From: DATBWZ01 sp036514535
GTDB taxonomy: Bacteria > JAMCPX01 > DATBWZ01
NCBI GenBank assembly: GCA_036514535.1
Contig: DATBWZ010000089.1
Location: 1-64,000, forward strand
Length of the DNA stretch: 64,000 nt
Reading direction: 5' to 3'
Part shown: one piece after another, positions 7,946-15,894 of the stretch
Numbering within the stretch: position 1 is the first letter of the stretch
Layout of the letters: each line of letters opens with the position of its first letter
The notes under the pieces: generated by a model
Database searches by the model: none
What the model was told of the DNA's origin: nothing
Seen by the model: only the letters and a program-made list of their open reading frames with translations
Program-made: the position numbers and the translations under genes

Positions 7946-8149
7946 TCAATTCTCCTGCAAAAGCTGATTTAACTCTCTTTCAATCGCTTCCGGATCCATA
8001 TTGTGCATTGCGGCAGCAAAGGTTATGTCTTCCACTTTGAACCCAGGGCAGGTGAAACAACCGACGCCGAATATTTTTTCAAAATATTCCTTAGTCGCCG
8101 GAAATTTTTCAATAATCTCTGCTATGCTCATATTTTTATTTATCTTCAT
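7946..8149 (-). CDS. DUF1858-type small protein
   Basis: 67 residues with the DUF1858 pattern: MSIAEIIEKFP, then GCFTCPGF with a C-x2-C-P pair, and a helical end. Members of this family are small putative redox or sulfur-binding domains related to the N-terminus of ScdA/RIC proteins that help repair iron-sulfur clusters after nitrosative stress. It follows the hemerythrin gene by 11 nt on the same strand. There is no clear ribosome site. Confidence 0.85.
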   Translation of the reverse strand: MKINKNMSIAEIIEKFPATKEYFEKIFGVGCFTCPGFKVEDITFAAAMHNMDPEAIERELNQLLQEN

Positions 8150-8160
8150 ATTTGTTAAAG

Positions 8161-8709
8161 TTAAATGCTTTTTTCAATTTCTTCAAGAATTTTTAGATAT
8201 TTTTCGTGCACTCCGGCTCCGGCCCTTTCGTTTTCTGATTTTTCAAACTCTTCCAGAAGCCTCGCTTCATCCCCCGGGGTCATCATCTGCTCAGACATGG
8301 GATAGAGGATATTATCCTCCTTGTCTATATGCTGGGAGAGCAGTGTCGCAAAACTAACAGCGTTATCCGCGTATTTTATTGATGCCCCATCTGATCCCTG
8401 CTTGATCTCCATCACAGCATCAGCCATATTCTTAACATATCCTCTGCCCTGATCGTGTTCCATCAGCATTACACCGACCGGTCCTCCGTGCGTTGGAATT
8501 CCGTTTTCCTCCATAAACCTGAACAGAACATGTTCTTCTTTAGCATGGTGGCATTTATCCGCAAAGGTGCGGATGAAATCCACTGCTTTTTCAAGCAGCT
8601 CAATATTTACCGCACTCCCGTTCCGGAGTTTTTCCGACACCCTTACTAAGGCATCCAGCAGCTTAAGTATCGCTTTGTGCTCCTCCATTAAAATTTCGGT
8701 TGGTTTCAT
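8161..8709 (-). CDS. Hemerythrin HHE-domain protein
   Basis: 182 residues. Diiron-ligand motifs are visible in order: MEEHKAIL (about 8-15), CHHAKEEHVLF (about 54-64), LMEHDQGR (about 82-89) and SQHIDKEDNILYP (near 128-140). Such proteins bind O2 or NO, or donate iron for cluster repair. The gene pairs with a DUF1858 protein, which together resembles a split RIC/ScdA repair system. AAGGAGG precedes the ATG. The upstream region holds TAAAAT (8741-8746, minus strand) and an FNR/DNR-type box centred 41.5 bp before the predicted transcription start, typical of class II activation. Confidence 0.9.
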   Translation of the reverse strand: MKPTEILMEEHKAILKLLDALVRVSEKLRNGSAVNIELLEKAVDFIRTFADKCHHAKEEHVLFRFMEENGIPTHGGPVGVMLMEHDQGRGYVKNMADAVMEIKQGSDGASIKYADNAVSFATLLSQHIDKEDNILYPMSEQMMTPGDEARLLEEFEKSENERAGAGVHEKYLKILEEIEKSI

Positions 8710-8769
8710 CTCTTGCCTCCTTAATCTTTTTCCTAAATAAATTTTAATACCTATTGAAATTAGGTGTTA

Positions 8770-8781
8770 TGATTTAAATCA
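8770..8781. promoter_or_regulatory. FNR/DNR-type box for the hemerythrin operon
   Basis: TGAT-TTAA-ATCA is a perfect inverted repeat of the FNR/DNR type, centred at 8775.5. With the minus-strand -10 box at 8741-8746, the predicted start is 8734, so the box centre is at -41.5. For the plus-strand methyltransferase the site lies in the -35/-10 region of a TATAAT promoter (8791-8796), so binding there would more likely repress. Confidence 0.7.
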
Positions 8782-8816
8782 TGATTCTGTTATAATTGGA
8801 TTGATAGGAGCGGAAA

Positions 8817-9983
8817 ATGCATGAGATTGTAAAAGAATACACAAAAACAAGCATAATTCTTAAGATCCTGGCACTGATTCTCCTGATTTATGGGGTACCG
8901 TCAGAATCTTACGGCGCGATTGCATTTGCTGTGGGTTACCTGATTGCTTCAAAAAATCCGTGGCGTTACCGGATCATAATCAATACTGCTTTGACCTTTC
9001 ACCTTATATTATTCTTCAGGGAACTGTACCTTTGCTTATCCGCAGAAGCATGCCTTCTGAATGCGGAATTACTTTTTAATCCTCTTGCCATGGTGTTTCT
9101 CATCATATTCTATCCATCTCCCTATCCAATGCTCATGAATGTTTCAGCCTTTTTTTTATCTCCGGCGGCAAATGTCAACTGGATGGAAAAGCACACTGCG
9201 CAGATCAAGCGATTGACAAAGAACAGCATTATAGGAACGGTTGAGGGGCTTTATTACAGTTCCGATTCTTTTAACATAATACAGGAAGAGGGATTTTTGG
9301 GGTTCAGCCCTGCAAAGGATATCATTCATGCCGCTTTAAAGGCAGGGCTCGGCGATGGCAAAAGTTTGCTTGACATAGGAAGCGGGCTTGGCGGACCATC
9401 GTGCGCTCTTGCTGGAGAGTTCAGGATTCGCGTTGACGGCGTTGATCTGCTAAAAAGAAATGTATTGAGAGCCAATTCCCTTGCCAAGTCAAGGAATCTT
9501 GGAAAAAGGGTCGCATTCCAGCAGGGCAATGCAATGGCTCTGCCATTCATGGGTCAATCATTTGATTTTGTCTTCGGTTCAGATGCCTGGTGCCATGTGC
9601 CCGACAGAAAAAAATTACTCCAGGAATCACATAGGGTACTTAAGGATAAAGGGGTTATTTTCTTTTATGACTGGCTGAACATGGGAGGCGTATCAGAGGG
9701 ATTCAGATTTATCTACTCATTCCCGCCGCTTGAAACACTGGAAAGTTACAGGGAAAAATTATCCGCATCGGGTTTTGAAACTCTTTACGCAGAGTATAAC
9801 AATGAAACTTTCAAGGATAATGTACTGGAAGTGAATGCAAGCCTCAAAAGAAACAAACAACGGTTAATTGAATCCTGCGGCAGGGAATTATACGACAACT
9901 GGACGATTGTTATACACTACACCCTGAAAATGATCCTTGAAGGAAAACTCGGGCATGCACTATTTATCGCAAAAAAACCCTGA
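8817..9983 (+). CDS. SAM-dependent methyltransferase with N-terminal membrane domain
   Basis: 388 residues. The first ~125 residues contain three to four hydrophobic helices; the rest is a class I methyltransferase with motif I LLDIGSGLGGPSCALA (near 182-197), an acidic residue at the end of strand 2 (DGVDLL) and GSDAWCHVP. Motif I with GLGGP resembles small-molecule N-methyltransferases such as sarcosine/dimethylglycine or sterol-type enzymes, so a membrane-associated lipid, quinone or small-molecule substrate is possible. GGAG precedes the ATG. It overlaps the downstream MFS gene by 1 nt (TGATG), suggesting that the two work together, for example in making and exporting a compound. The substrate is unknown. 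Confidence 0.8.
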   Translation: MHEIVKEYTKTSIILKILALILLIYGVPSESYGAIAFAVGYLIASKNPWRYRIIINTALTFHLILFFRELYLCLSAEACLLNAELLFNPLAMVFLIIFYPSPYPMLMNVSAFFLSPAANVNWMEKHTAQIKRLTKNSIIGTVEGLYYSSDSFNIIQEEGFLGFSPAKDIIHAALKAGLGDGKSLLDIGSGLGGPSCALAGEFRIRVDGVDLLKRNVLRANSLAKSRNLGKRVAFQQGNAMALPFMGQSFDFVFGSDAWCHVPDRKKLLQESHRVLKDKGVIFFYDWLNMGGVSEGFRFIYSFPPLETLESYREKLSASGFETLYAEYNNETFKDNVLEVNASLKRNKQRLIESCGRELYDNWTIVIHYTLKMILEGKLGHALFIAKKP

Positions 9984-11119
9984 TGTCAAACAAAACATTT
10001 ATTCTGGGTTTTGCTTTTTTAACAATATTCATTGATACTGCAGGTTACCAGATTGTAATTCCAACTATTCCCATATTTGCAGAAAATATAGGGCTAACTG
10101 AAAGCAGATTAGGACTACTCTATTCATCCTATGGAATTGCCTCGTTATTGCTTTACATTCCATTTGGATACCTTGTTGACCGCTACGGCAAAAGGGTTTT
10201 TCTCACAGGCGGCCTTTTCGCCCTCGGTATATCCAGCATATCCTTTGCAACATCAGAGACATTCGCCGGATTGCTTGCAAGCAGGATAATTCAGGGGGTG
10301 TCCGCATCAAGCACCTGGGCTGCTGTCATTCCGCTCGTTGCAGGAGTGGCCGATGCAAGGAAAAAAGGCATAAGCATGTCCGGGATTGCCATTTCGTACA
10401 GCGCCGGGGCAATCATAGGGCCTGCGCTGGGGGGGCTGGGGAGCATAAAATTTCCCTTTTATGTATTCTCGGCATTTCCATTTATCCTTGCATTAATCTC
10501 ATTGGCAATTCCGGATAACAATAACGAAATTAAAAATTCTGCGGGTGAAGACCCGTTAATTATTATTAAAAAATTATTCTTGAATACCGGGCTCATAATA
10601 TCATCCATCGCGCTTTTTGCCGCTTTTCTTGCAATAGGAGCAATGGAAATAATGATCCCGCTGCATCTTAATAATTTAAATGTGCCGAGAATCAAAATAG
10701 GCGGAACATTTGCCATAATCGGGGTCCTTTCATCTGGATTTCAGCTGATATGCGGCTGGTGGTCGGATAAAAGGGGAAGGGTTGAACCGATTATTACCGG
10801 AATTTTTCTCCTGGCGATTCTATTCCCGTTTATCAACAGGATTCAAAATGTATATGCCCTGATAATTCTTTTGATTCCGCTCTCTTTCAGCTTCTCAGCC
10901 GCATTGGCGCCTACACTTCCTTTTATTTCAGACAGCATACATGTCAGCAACCTGGGACTTGCCTACGGGATCTACAATACGATTTTTTCAGTAGGATTGA
11001 TAACAGGATCACTGCTTGGCACCGTAATTGCAGAAGGATACGGGTGGAATACGGCAATCATTGCAATCGCGCTGGTAACATTATCTTCGGGACTGGCGAT
11101 TCTCTGGATAAAAAGATAA
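9983..11119 (+). CDS. Major facilitator superfamily transporter
   Basis: 378 residues, about 12 hydrophobic helices in two halves. The MFS loop 2-3 signature is present (GYLVDRYGKR, about 59-68) and is echoed in the second half (GWWSDKRGR). The family contains multidrug and metabolite exporters; the substrate is not predictable. Its ATG overlaps the stop of the methyltransferase gene, so translation is coupled. It ends 20 nt from the convergent HD-domain gene. Confidence 0.9.
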   Translation: MSNKTFILGFAFLTIFIDTAGYQIVIPTIPIFAENIGLTESRLGLLYSSYGIASLLLYIPFGYLVDRYGKRVFLTGGLFALGISSISFATSETFAGLLASRIIQGVSASSTWAAVIPLVAGVADARKKGISMSGIAISYSAGAIIGPALGGLGSIKFPFYVFSAFPFILALISLAIPDNNNEIKNSAGEDPLIIIKKLFLNTGLIISSIALFAAFLAIGAMEIMIPLHLNNLNVPRIKIGGTFAIIGVLSSGFQLICGWWSDKRGRVEPIITGIFLLAILFPFINRIQNVYALIILLIPLSFSFSAALAPTLPFISDSIHVSNLGLAYGIYNTIFSVGLITGSLLGTVIAEGYGWNTAIIAIALVTLSSGLAILWIKR

Positions 11120-11139
11120 GAGAAGTTCGCAAATTCCCC

Positions 11140-11622
11140 TTACAAAAACATCGCTCTGGCAATTTCCCTGCCGGTTTTTGTCAGAAATAATTTTTCTATC
11201 GTCTTCTCTGTGTTCTTTTTATTTTTAATGTCGTACTCATCGGGCAGATTCACAAGCCAGTCCGCATCAAAAAGCGCTCTGAAATTCTGCGTATTGACTT
11301 TTCCGGGGCTGTGATGGTGTGCGATTATCTCGCACACCTCATTTATGACAGACTCGCTAATCCCACTGCTCCGGAGAATCCTCCGGGCAATGGGAGGTCC
11401 TTCCATCTCCTGATATTTTCCGGCGTTGCTCCCGTATTTCTTCTCTGCCTCATGGATTCCAATGTCGTGGAATATCGCCGCAGGAACTACGATGTCGGGA
11501 TTGCCATTTTCTCTTTCAAGAATCTTTTCAGCAAAACCTAAAACCCTGAGGGCATGGTCGATCCGTTTTTTATCGCCGCCAAAATATGCCTTCATCTCTG
11601 AAATTAATCTTTTTTTATTCAC
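11140..11622 (-). CDS. HD-domain phosphohydrolase-like protein
   Basis: 160 residues from a GTG at 11622, which has AAAGGAAG just upstream. The HD signature is clear: HALRVLGFAEKI, then AAIFHDIGIHEAEKKYG (the His-Asp pair), an IIAHHHS second His cluster, and LFDADWLVNL. Small HD proteins hydrolyse nucleotides or other phosphate esters using metal ions; the substrate is unknown. The frame stays open for 70 codons upstream into the cupin gene, but that part is out-of-frame shadow. The cupin gene starts upstream on the same strand, so the two form an operon under the 12040 box. Confidence 0.8.
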   Translation of the reverse strand: MNKKRLISEMKAYFGGDKKRIDHALRVLGFAEKILERENGNPDIVVPAAIFHDIGIHEAEKKYGSNAGKYQEMEGPPIARRILRSSGISESVINEVCEIIAHHHSPGKVNTQNFRALFDADWLVNLPDEYDIKNKKNTEKTIEKLFLTKTGREIARAMFL

Positions 11623-11680
11623 TGGTTGCTTCCTTTGCGCTTCCCTGTCAGGAGTACATTCTGATATACACCGCAACAAT

Positions 11681-11989
11681 TTACTCTGGAGACGGAGTGA
11701 TCGCAGCAAGCAGGACCGAACGCTCCTCCGCCCTGAACCCATGCGGTTCCTCTGGCGTAAAACAACAGAGATCTCCGGCTGAAAAGGCCGCTTCTTCACT
11801 TCCCAGCCAAACACCCCTCCCTTCCACCACATATATTAAAACCGAGGATGGACTTGCATGAGGTGCAATCTCCTGTCCTGCATCCAGAGAAAACAGAACA
11901 ACCCTTGCATTCACAGAATCAAAAATCAACTCTTTATTAACATGCAGCGAGGAAAACCTTTTTTTCTCTTGGACAGCTATTATTTTCAT
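11681..11989 (-). CDS. Small cupin-domain protein
   Basis: 102 residues, a single cupin barrel. Motif 1 is only partly kept (PHASPSSVLIYVVEGRG, a single clear His), and motif 2 has GDLCCFTPEEPHGF with one His. So a metal site is possible but poorer than in classical cupins. AGGGAGG precedes the ATG. It shares a divergent 98-bp region with the YwiC-like gene, which contains an FNR/DNR-type box, so it may be induced with the same regulon. It might bind a small molecule or metal; the function is unknown. Confidence 0.85.
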   Translation of the reverse strand: MKIIAVQEKKRFSSLHVNKELIFDSVNARVVLFSLDAGQEIAPHASPSSVLIYVVEGRGVWLGSEEAAFSAGDLCCFTPEEPHGFRAEERSVLLAAITPSPE

Positions 11990-12039
11990 ATTAACCTCCC
12001 TTACTGAACATGATAATATTAAAATGCTCTCTATAACTA

Positions 12040-12051
12040 TGATTTATATCA
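12040..12051. promoter_or_regulatory. FNR/DNR-type box between cupin and ywiC-like genes
   Basis: TGAT-TTAT-ATCA has perfect FNR/DNR half-sites, centred at 12045.5. On the plus strand TATATT (12075-12080) predicts a start at 12087, placing the box at exactly -41.5 and the start one base before the ATG at 12088. On the minus strand TATTAT (12013-12018) would place it near -40 for the cupin gene. It may therefore serve both directions. Confidence 0.7.
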
Positions 12052-12087
12052 TAACTATCTATCAAATTTAACACTATATTAATTTGT

Positions 12088-12855
12088 ATGAAAACGCCAT
12101 TTACAAGAGAACACGGCTCCTATGGAATGGCAATCGCTTCATTTATTATCGGCGCCGGCACTGCAGGAAAATTTTCATTCATCTCCCTTACAACCCTGGG
12201 AGGCATAATACTTTTAATCATGGCAAAATTCCCTTTATCAATTATCATCCAGCGGCGGAATCTGGAAAAAGGAATGACAAAAAGAATCTTTTTCTGGGCT
12301 TTTATTTTTACATTTCATGGCTTGATGCTTCTTGCGCCACTATTAAAAATCCTCAATATGGAGCAGATTTCTCTCCTTGGGATTCTTGCTGTTTCCCACG
12401 CAGCAATCTATTTTTTTGCGATAGCGATAATGAAGGAACGGACACTCCCTGCCGAGATTGCCGGCATAAGCACTATCGCCCTTTCCGGTATATTCGGATA
12501 TGTCTCAGCCGGGGGCACAAATACCGCCACTGCCTTAATGCTATGGCTGATTATACTCCTCTATTACTCTGCAAGCGTATTCAAGGTCAGGAGCCTTGTT
12601 GACAAAGGACGCAAGGAATTTTTCAGAAAAATAAATTTTATCTATCCCGTCACATGCATTCTGGTCACATCAGCATTTGCATATTTTGAATTGATACCAT
12701 ACCTTGTCCTGTTGAGCTTTATTCCGTTACTGGAAAACATCTATTCAAACTTTTCCGAATTAAATTATAATTTTAATCGGCTCCGGAAGGTCGGCTGGAC
12801 AGAAGTTTTGAAATCCGCGGTTTTTGGTATTATACTTATAATTACAATAAATTGA
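12088..12855 (+). CDS. YwiC-like membrane protein
   Basis: 255 residues, about eight hydrophobic helices. The N-terminal REHGSYGMAIASF motif is the hallmark of the YwiC-like family (REHGxW/Y). In Bacillus subtilis ywiC lies near fnr and narK; the biochemical function is unknown, but genes of this type recur near anaerobic or nitrogen-oxide respiration genes. Here it has an FNR/DNR-type box at -41.5 and probably a leaderless message. It is followed after 11 nt by a DUF542 gene and then by a haem-copper-oxidase-like gene, forming one likely operon. Confidence 0.85.
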   Translation: MKTPFTREHGSYGMAIASFIIGAGTAGKFSFISLTTLGGIILLIMAKFPLSIIIQRRNLEKGMTKRIFFWAFIFTFHGLMLLAPLLKILNMEQISLLGILAVSHAAIYFFAIAIMKERTLPAEIAGISTIALSGIFGYVSAGGTNTATALMLWLIILLYYSASVFKVRSLVDKGRKEFFRKINFIYPVTCILVTSAFAYFELIPYLVLLSFIPLLENIYSNFSELNYNFNRLRKVGWTEVLKSAVFGIILIITIN

Positions 12856-12866
12856 GTGGAGGAGAC

Positions 12867-13199
12867 ATGAAAACACAGAAAATCACAAAGAACATGAGCA
12901 TAAATGAGATTATCAAAAAATTCCCGCAATCAATAGGAGTGTTTAATAAATTCAACCTTGACTCCTGCTGCGGCGGCGCCGAGAGCCTTGAGAATGCGGC
13001 AAAGAAATCCGAGGTTGATCTGGCTATATTGATTGAAGCTATAGACAATGCCATTGAAACTCCCCGGGAAAAAGGACACAACTGCGCACGCTGCGGGAAT
13101 TCATCCGACGAGATTCTTCTTATTCAGTGCGAGATAGAAAAAGGATCTTCCTTCGTATGCGCAAGGTGTCTGCCATTTTATATTCATGGCGGGCATTGA
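12867..13199 (+). CDS. DUF542 (ScdA/RIC N-terminal-like) protein with C-terminal zinc ribbon
   Basis: 110 residues. Residues ~8-60 match the DUF542/ScdA-N domain: MSINEIIKKFPQSIGVFNK then the conserved DSCCGGAESL. In RIC/ScdA proteins this domain precedes a hemerythrin domain and takes part in repair of iron-sulfur clusters damaged by NO or peroxide. Here it is separate and is followed by two CxxC pairs (CARC at about 75 and CARC about 25 residues later) ending in YIHGGH, a likely zinc ribbon. The ATG at 12867 has a strong GGAGGAG site; an upstream TTG is less likely. It complements the hemerythrin gene 4 kb away. Confidence 0.85.
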   Translation: MKTQKITKNMSINEIIKKFPQSIGVFNKFNLDSCCGGAESLENAAKKSEVDLAILIEAIDNAIETPREKGHNCARCGNSSDEILLIQCEIEKGSSFVCARCLPFYIHGGH

Positions 13200-13252
13200 T
13201 TATCATGATGAAAAACTTGATTATATTGATTTATAATTTTAAGAGGTGATGC

Positions 13253-13642
13253 ATGAGCTGGGTAACTGTATGGTTTATAAGAACATCAATTGTTTATCTC
13301 GGTATTGCTACTTTAATCGGTATCGCAATGACAATATGGACTGATAGCATAGGGCATGGGAAATTCGCCCATGTGCATCTGAACCTTCTTGGCTGGATGT
13401 CAATGATGATCTACGGCGTAGGTTATCACATCCTGCCGCGGTTTTCCGGAAAACAGTTATGGAGCGATAAACTCTCCCGATGGCAGTTTTGGACAGCGCA
13501 GATTGGGCTGATAGGAATGGTTTTATCCTATCCTTTCAGCAATACAGCAAATTCTTTTTTTATCTCTTTTGCAATAATTGAAAGCGTATCAGTATTTTTG
13601 TTTCTCCTGAATATGTTCAAAACAATCAGTAGATTACCGTAG
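13253..13642 (+). CDS. Small haem-copper-oxidase subunit I-like membrane protein
   Basis: 129 residues with four hydrophobic helices. The segment FAHVHLNLLGWMSMMIYGVGYHILPRF matches (in parts) the haem-binding helices of cbb3 oxidase/NO reductase catalytic subunits, with His in HVHL and YHIL, but the protein is only about a quarter of a full subunit I. Such single-unit relatives are known near nitrosative-stress genes and may bind haem or handle copper/NO; the function is unproven. AGAGGTG precedes the ATG. TATAAT at 13232-13237 may give it its own promoter, but it also lies in line with the ywiC-like and DUF542 genes. Confidence 0.75.
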   Translation: MSWVTVWFIRTSIVYLGIATLIGIAMTIWTDSIGHGKFAHVHLNLLGWMSMMIYGVGYHILPRFSGKQLWSDKLSRWQFWTAQIGLIGMVLSYPFSNTANSFFISFAIIESVSVFLFLLNMFKTISRLP

Positions 13643-13681
13643 GAAGATTTGCCTTATAATATCTCAGCGGCACTTGAAGTT

Positions 13682-15892
13682 CTACCCGAGCCTCCATCTC
13701 CGGCGCAGGAACCATTCTGCAGAAAGAATAATTATGGTGCTGAAATAAAACAACCGGTGGTTCCAGATTCGTTTCTTCTTTTCACCTGTTATCTTTTTGA
13801 TAAATCCTGGCTTGACAGGAAGACGATTGATTTTATCCTGAATGCGGTAAAAACTGCCGCCAGTTGATTCAGCAAGATTTTTAAGGAATTCCTCATCGGA
13901 AAATGGGGAATCCATTTCGCCCGCTTTTCCGCGAACAATAAACCCTGCCGTTCTTGTTTCCTCAGTTCTTCCATTCTTGATTATCTCCGCAGCAACACGA
14001 TAAGTTCCCTCAGGAAGGCTTTCAATAATTACCCCGTTATTCGCCTCCTCTACTGATAAAATTTTTTCCTTCATTATTTTTTCATTAACAGCGTCTTTTA
14101 TTATTATCTTCATCTCCCCGTTCTTCACAGGTCTGTACAGCCTGTCCAGGACATTTAATCTTAGCCTTACAGGATTTCCAGGCATAAATTCATCCGATTC
14201 CGGTTCTACAATAAAATTATCCATACCACGCGCACCAGAAAGCCAATTCAAGGCATTTCTCCAAAAACTGTTAAATAGTTTCGGATCCCTGCCATCTGCA
14301 GCCATGTTAATGCCGAGCCTCCATAGTGAATCTGATAGCACAGTCATGATCCTTCCCTTTCCATAAGATCCGGCAACAATAACCGGTTTGTTATCTGCTG
14401 AAGACACAATAACCGGCACAGCCCATTTTTTAATTGAAGATGCGGCATTCAAAAAATCCATCTTAGGCAGATTTTCCAAATGAATGTCTTCCTCCCTGAA
14501 TGGCGCAAGCAGCGGATGAAGGAATGCTCCGGGAGCAGGTTTTATGCCAAACTCTCCCTTGTAATCGCCGCCACCCGGAAATACGGGAACAACTTCTTCC
14601 ATCGGCGTGCCAGCATAATACCTTGATCTGGAGAGCAAACTCCCGCCGATTATAGCAAACCCGCCGCCATTTTTTACAAAGTCAACCACCTTACCAAGGT
14701 AAGATGACGGGACAAACTGTTCTGTTTCAAAATTAAGGATTATAAATACATCAAATGAATCCAGTCCTTTCTGGAATATCTCGTCTGCAGGAAAAGGAAT
14801 CAACGAAAGCTCCCTTTCGGGAACATTCACAAAATCTACCGTAGTCCTCAGAATGTTAAAATTTACAAGATCCACCCACGGATTAGACTTCATTGCCTCT
14901 CTCAAAAACCTTAATTCCCACGAGGGCTTTCCGGAAAGCAGCATAACTCTGAGTGTATTAACGATTGAGGTAAGAACAAATGTAAGACGATTATTTTCAG
15001 AAAACTCTTCGCCATCGTAAACAGGCACTTCAATTGTGTAAACCGCTTTCCCACCTTTCTGAGGGTTAAATTCAAACTTCAAGCGCTGTGTCTCCCCGTC
15101 TTTTATTTTGACGGTCCGGGTTAAAAGCGCCGTGGACTCATTCCTCAGGGAGACAGTGACATTCAAGGTCTTCCAGCCATTCATCGTAATATCAAATTCA
15201 ACATGGTAATTCTCTCCCACAATGGCAAATCCGGATGACTTTAGATCCAAGAGGGCAACATCCTTCTTTGCAGAGGAGCCGGGGGAGATTGTAAATACCG
15301 GAACGCCGTATTTCATTCCATAAGAAGAAACCGTTTCTTTCATACCCTCGGTATCAAGCCCGTCCGAAAACAAAACTACGGCGGAAAGATCCTCCGGACT
15401 GTGCCGCGCGCGCACATAATCCAGTGCGCCCTTCAGATCGGTCCCGCTCACCAACGGCACAATCCCGGAAGCATTGTCAAGGGATAATTCCTTCGTCTCG
15501 CTGTCAACTCTATAATACTCGGGCAGAAAATTATTTCCCATCCATTGCATAAATTCACTGTTTCCCTTAAAAAAGTCCATGACGGCCTCAAGCCTTGTTC
15601 TTCCACTGTCAGAGGATCGCATTCCCATACTTTTAGACGAATCAACAAGTATTGCAATTTTTGCTTTCTCCTTTGAATAGGACTGAACCTTTATGGCAGC
15701 CTCGCCAATAAGGAGAATCATTATCAGGAGCAGGACCGTTCTCAGAAAAAAAAGCACAGATATTCTGCCCACTTTTAACAAACGGAGGCCCCTGTATGAA
15801 AAAAATATGTATATTGTTCCGCCTGTAACTATTGCAATAATCCGCCATAATTCCATGTATCCATCCAGAGAAAGTCCGGTTTGCTCAAACAT
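13682..15892 (-). CDS. Membrane protein with von Willebrand A domain, Bat-type operon
   Basis: 736 residues. Two N-terminal transmembrane helices (about 17-35 and 45-65), then a vWA domain whose MIDAS motif is AILVDSSKSMG (about 78-88), followed by a beta-rich section, then a glutamine-amidotransferase-like fold (GGGFAIIGGSLL), another beta-rich region, and a C-terminal hydrophobic helix before an Arg-rich tail. This is the usual architecture of large vWA proteins that sit beside MoxR and DUF58 genes. The start at 15892 lies 2 nt after the DUF4159 stop. The operon probably works as an envelope chaperone or stress system; the exact client is unknown. Confidence 0.85.
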   Translation of the reverse strand: MFEQTGLSLDGYMELWRIIAIVTGGTIYIFFSYRGLRLLKVGRISVLFFLRTVLLLIMILLIGEAAIKVQSYSKEKAKIAILVDSSKSMGMRSSDSGRTRLEAVMDFFKGNSEFMQWMGNNFLPEYYRVDSETKELSLDNASGIVPLVSGTDLKGALDYVRARHSPEDLSAVVLFSDGLDTEGMKETVSSYGMKYGVPVFTISPGSSAKKDVALLDLKSSGFAIVGENYHVEFDITMNGWKTLNVTVSLRNESTALLTRTVKIKDGETQRLKFEFNPQKGGKAVYTIEVPVYDGEEFSENNRLTFVLTSIVNTLRVMLLSGKPSWELRFLREAMKSNPWVDLVNFNILRTTVDFVNVPERELSLIPFPADEIFQKGLDSFDVFIILNFETEQFVPSSYLGKVVDFVKNGGGFAIIGGSLLSRSRYYAGTPMEEVVPVFPGGGDYKGEFGIKPAPGAFLHPLLAPFREEDIHLENLPKMDFLNAASSIKKWAVPVIVSSADNKPVIVAGSYGKGRIMTVLSDSLWRLGINMAADGRDPKLFNSFWRNALNWLSGARGMDNFIVEPESDEFMPGNPVRLRLNVLDRLYRPVKNGEMKIIIKDAVNEKIMKEKILSVEEANNGVIIESLPEGTYRVAAEIIKNGRTEETRTAGFIVRGKAGEMDSPFSDEEFLKNLAESTGGSFYRIQDKINRLPVKPGFIKKITGEKKKRIWNHRLFYFSTIIILSAEWFLRRRWRLG

Positions 15893-15894
15893 TA

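Noticed and set aside
11623..11832. 70-residue N-terminal extension of the HD-domain protein
   Set aside because: It overlaps the cupin gene in another frame and a GTG with a good ribosome site lies at 11622.
12084..12602. Overlapping plus-strand 172-codon frame
   Set aside because: Shadow of the YwiC-like gene in another frame; the REHG motif lies in the accepted frame.
13197..13209. Third FNR/DNR-type box upstream of the oxidase-like gene
   Set aside because: The arms TGAT and ATCA are separated by 1 nt instead of 4, so it does not fit the site type.
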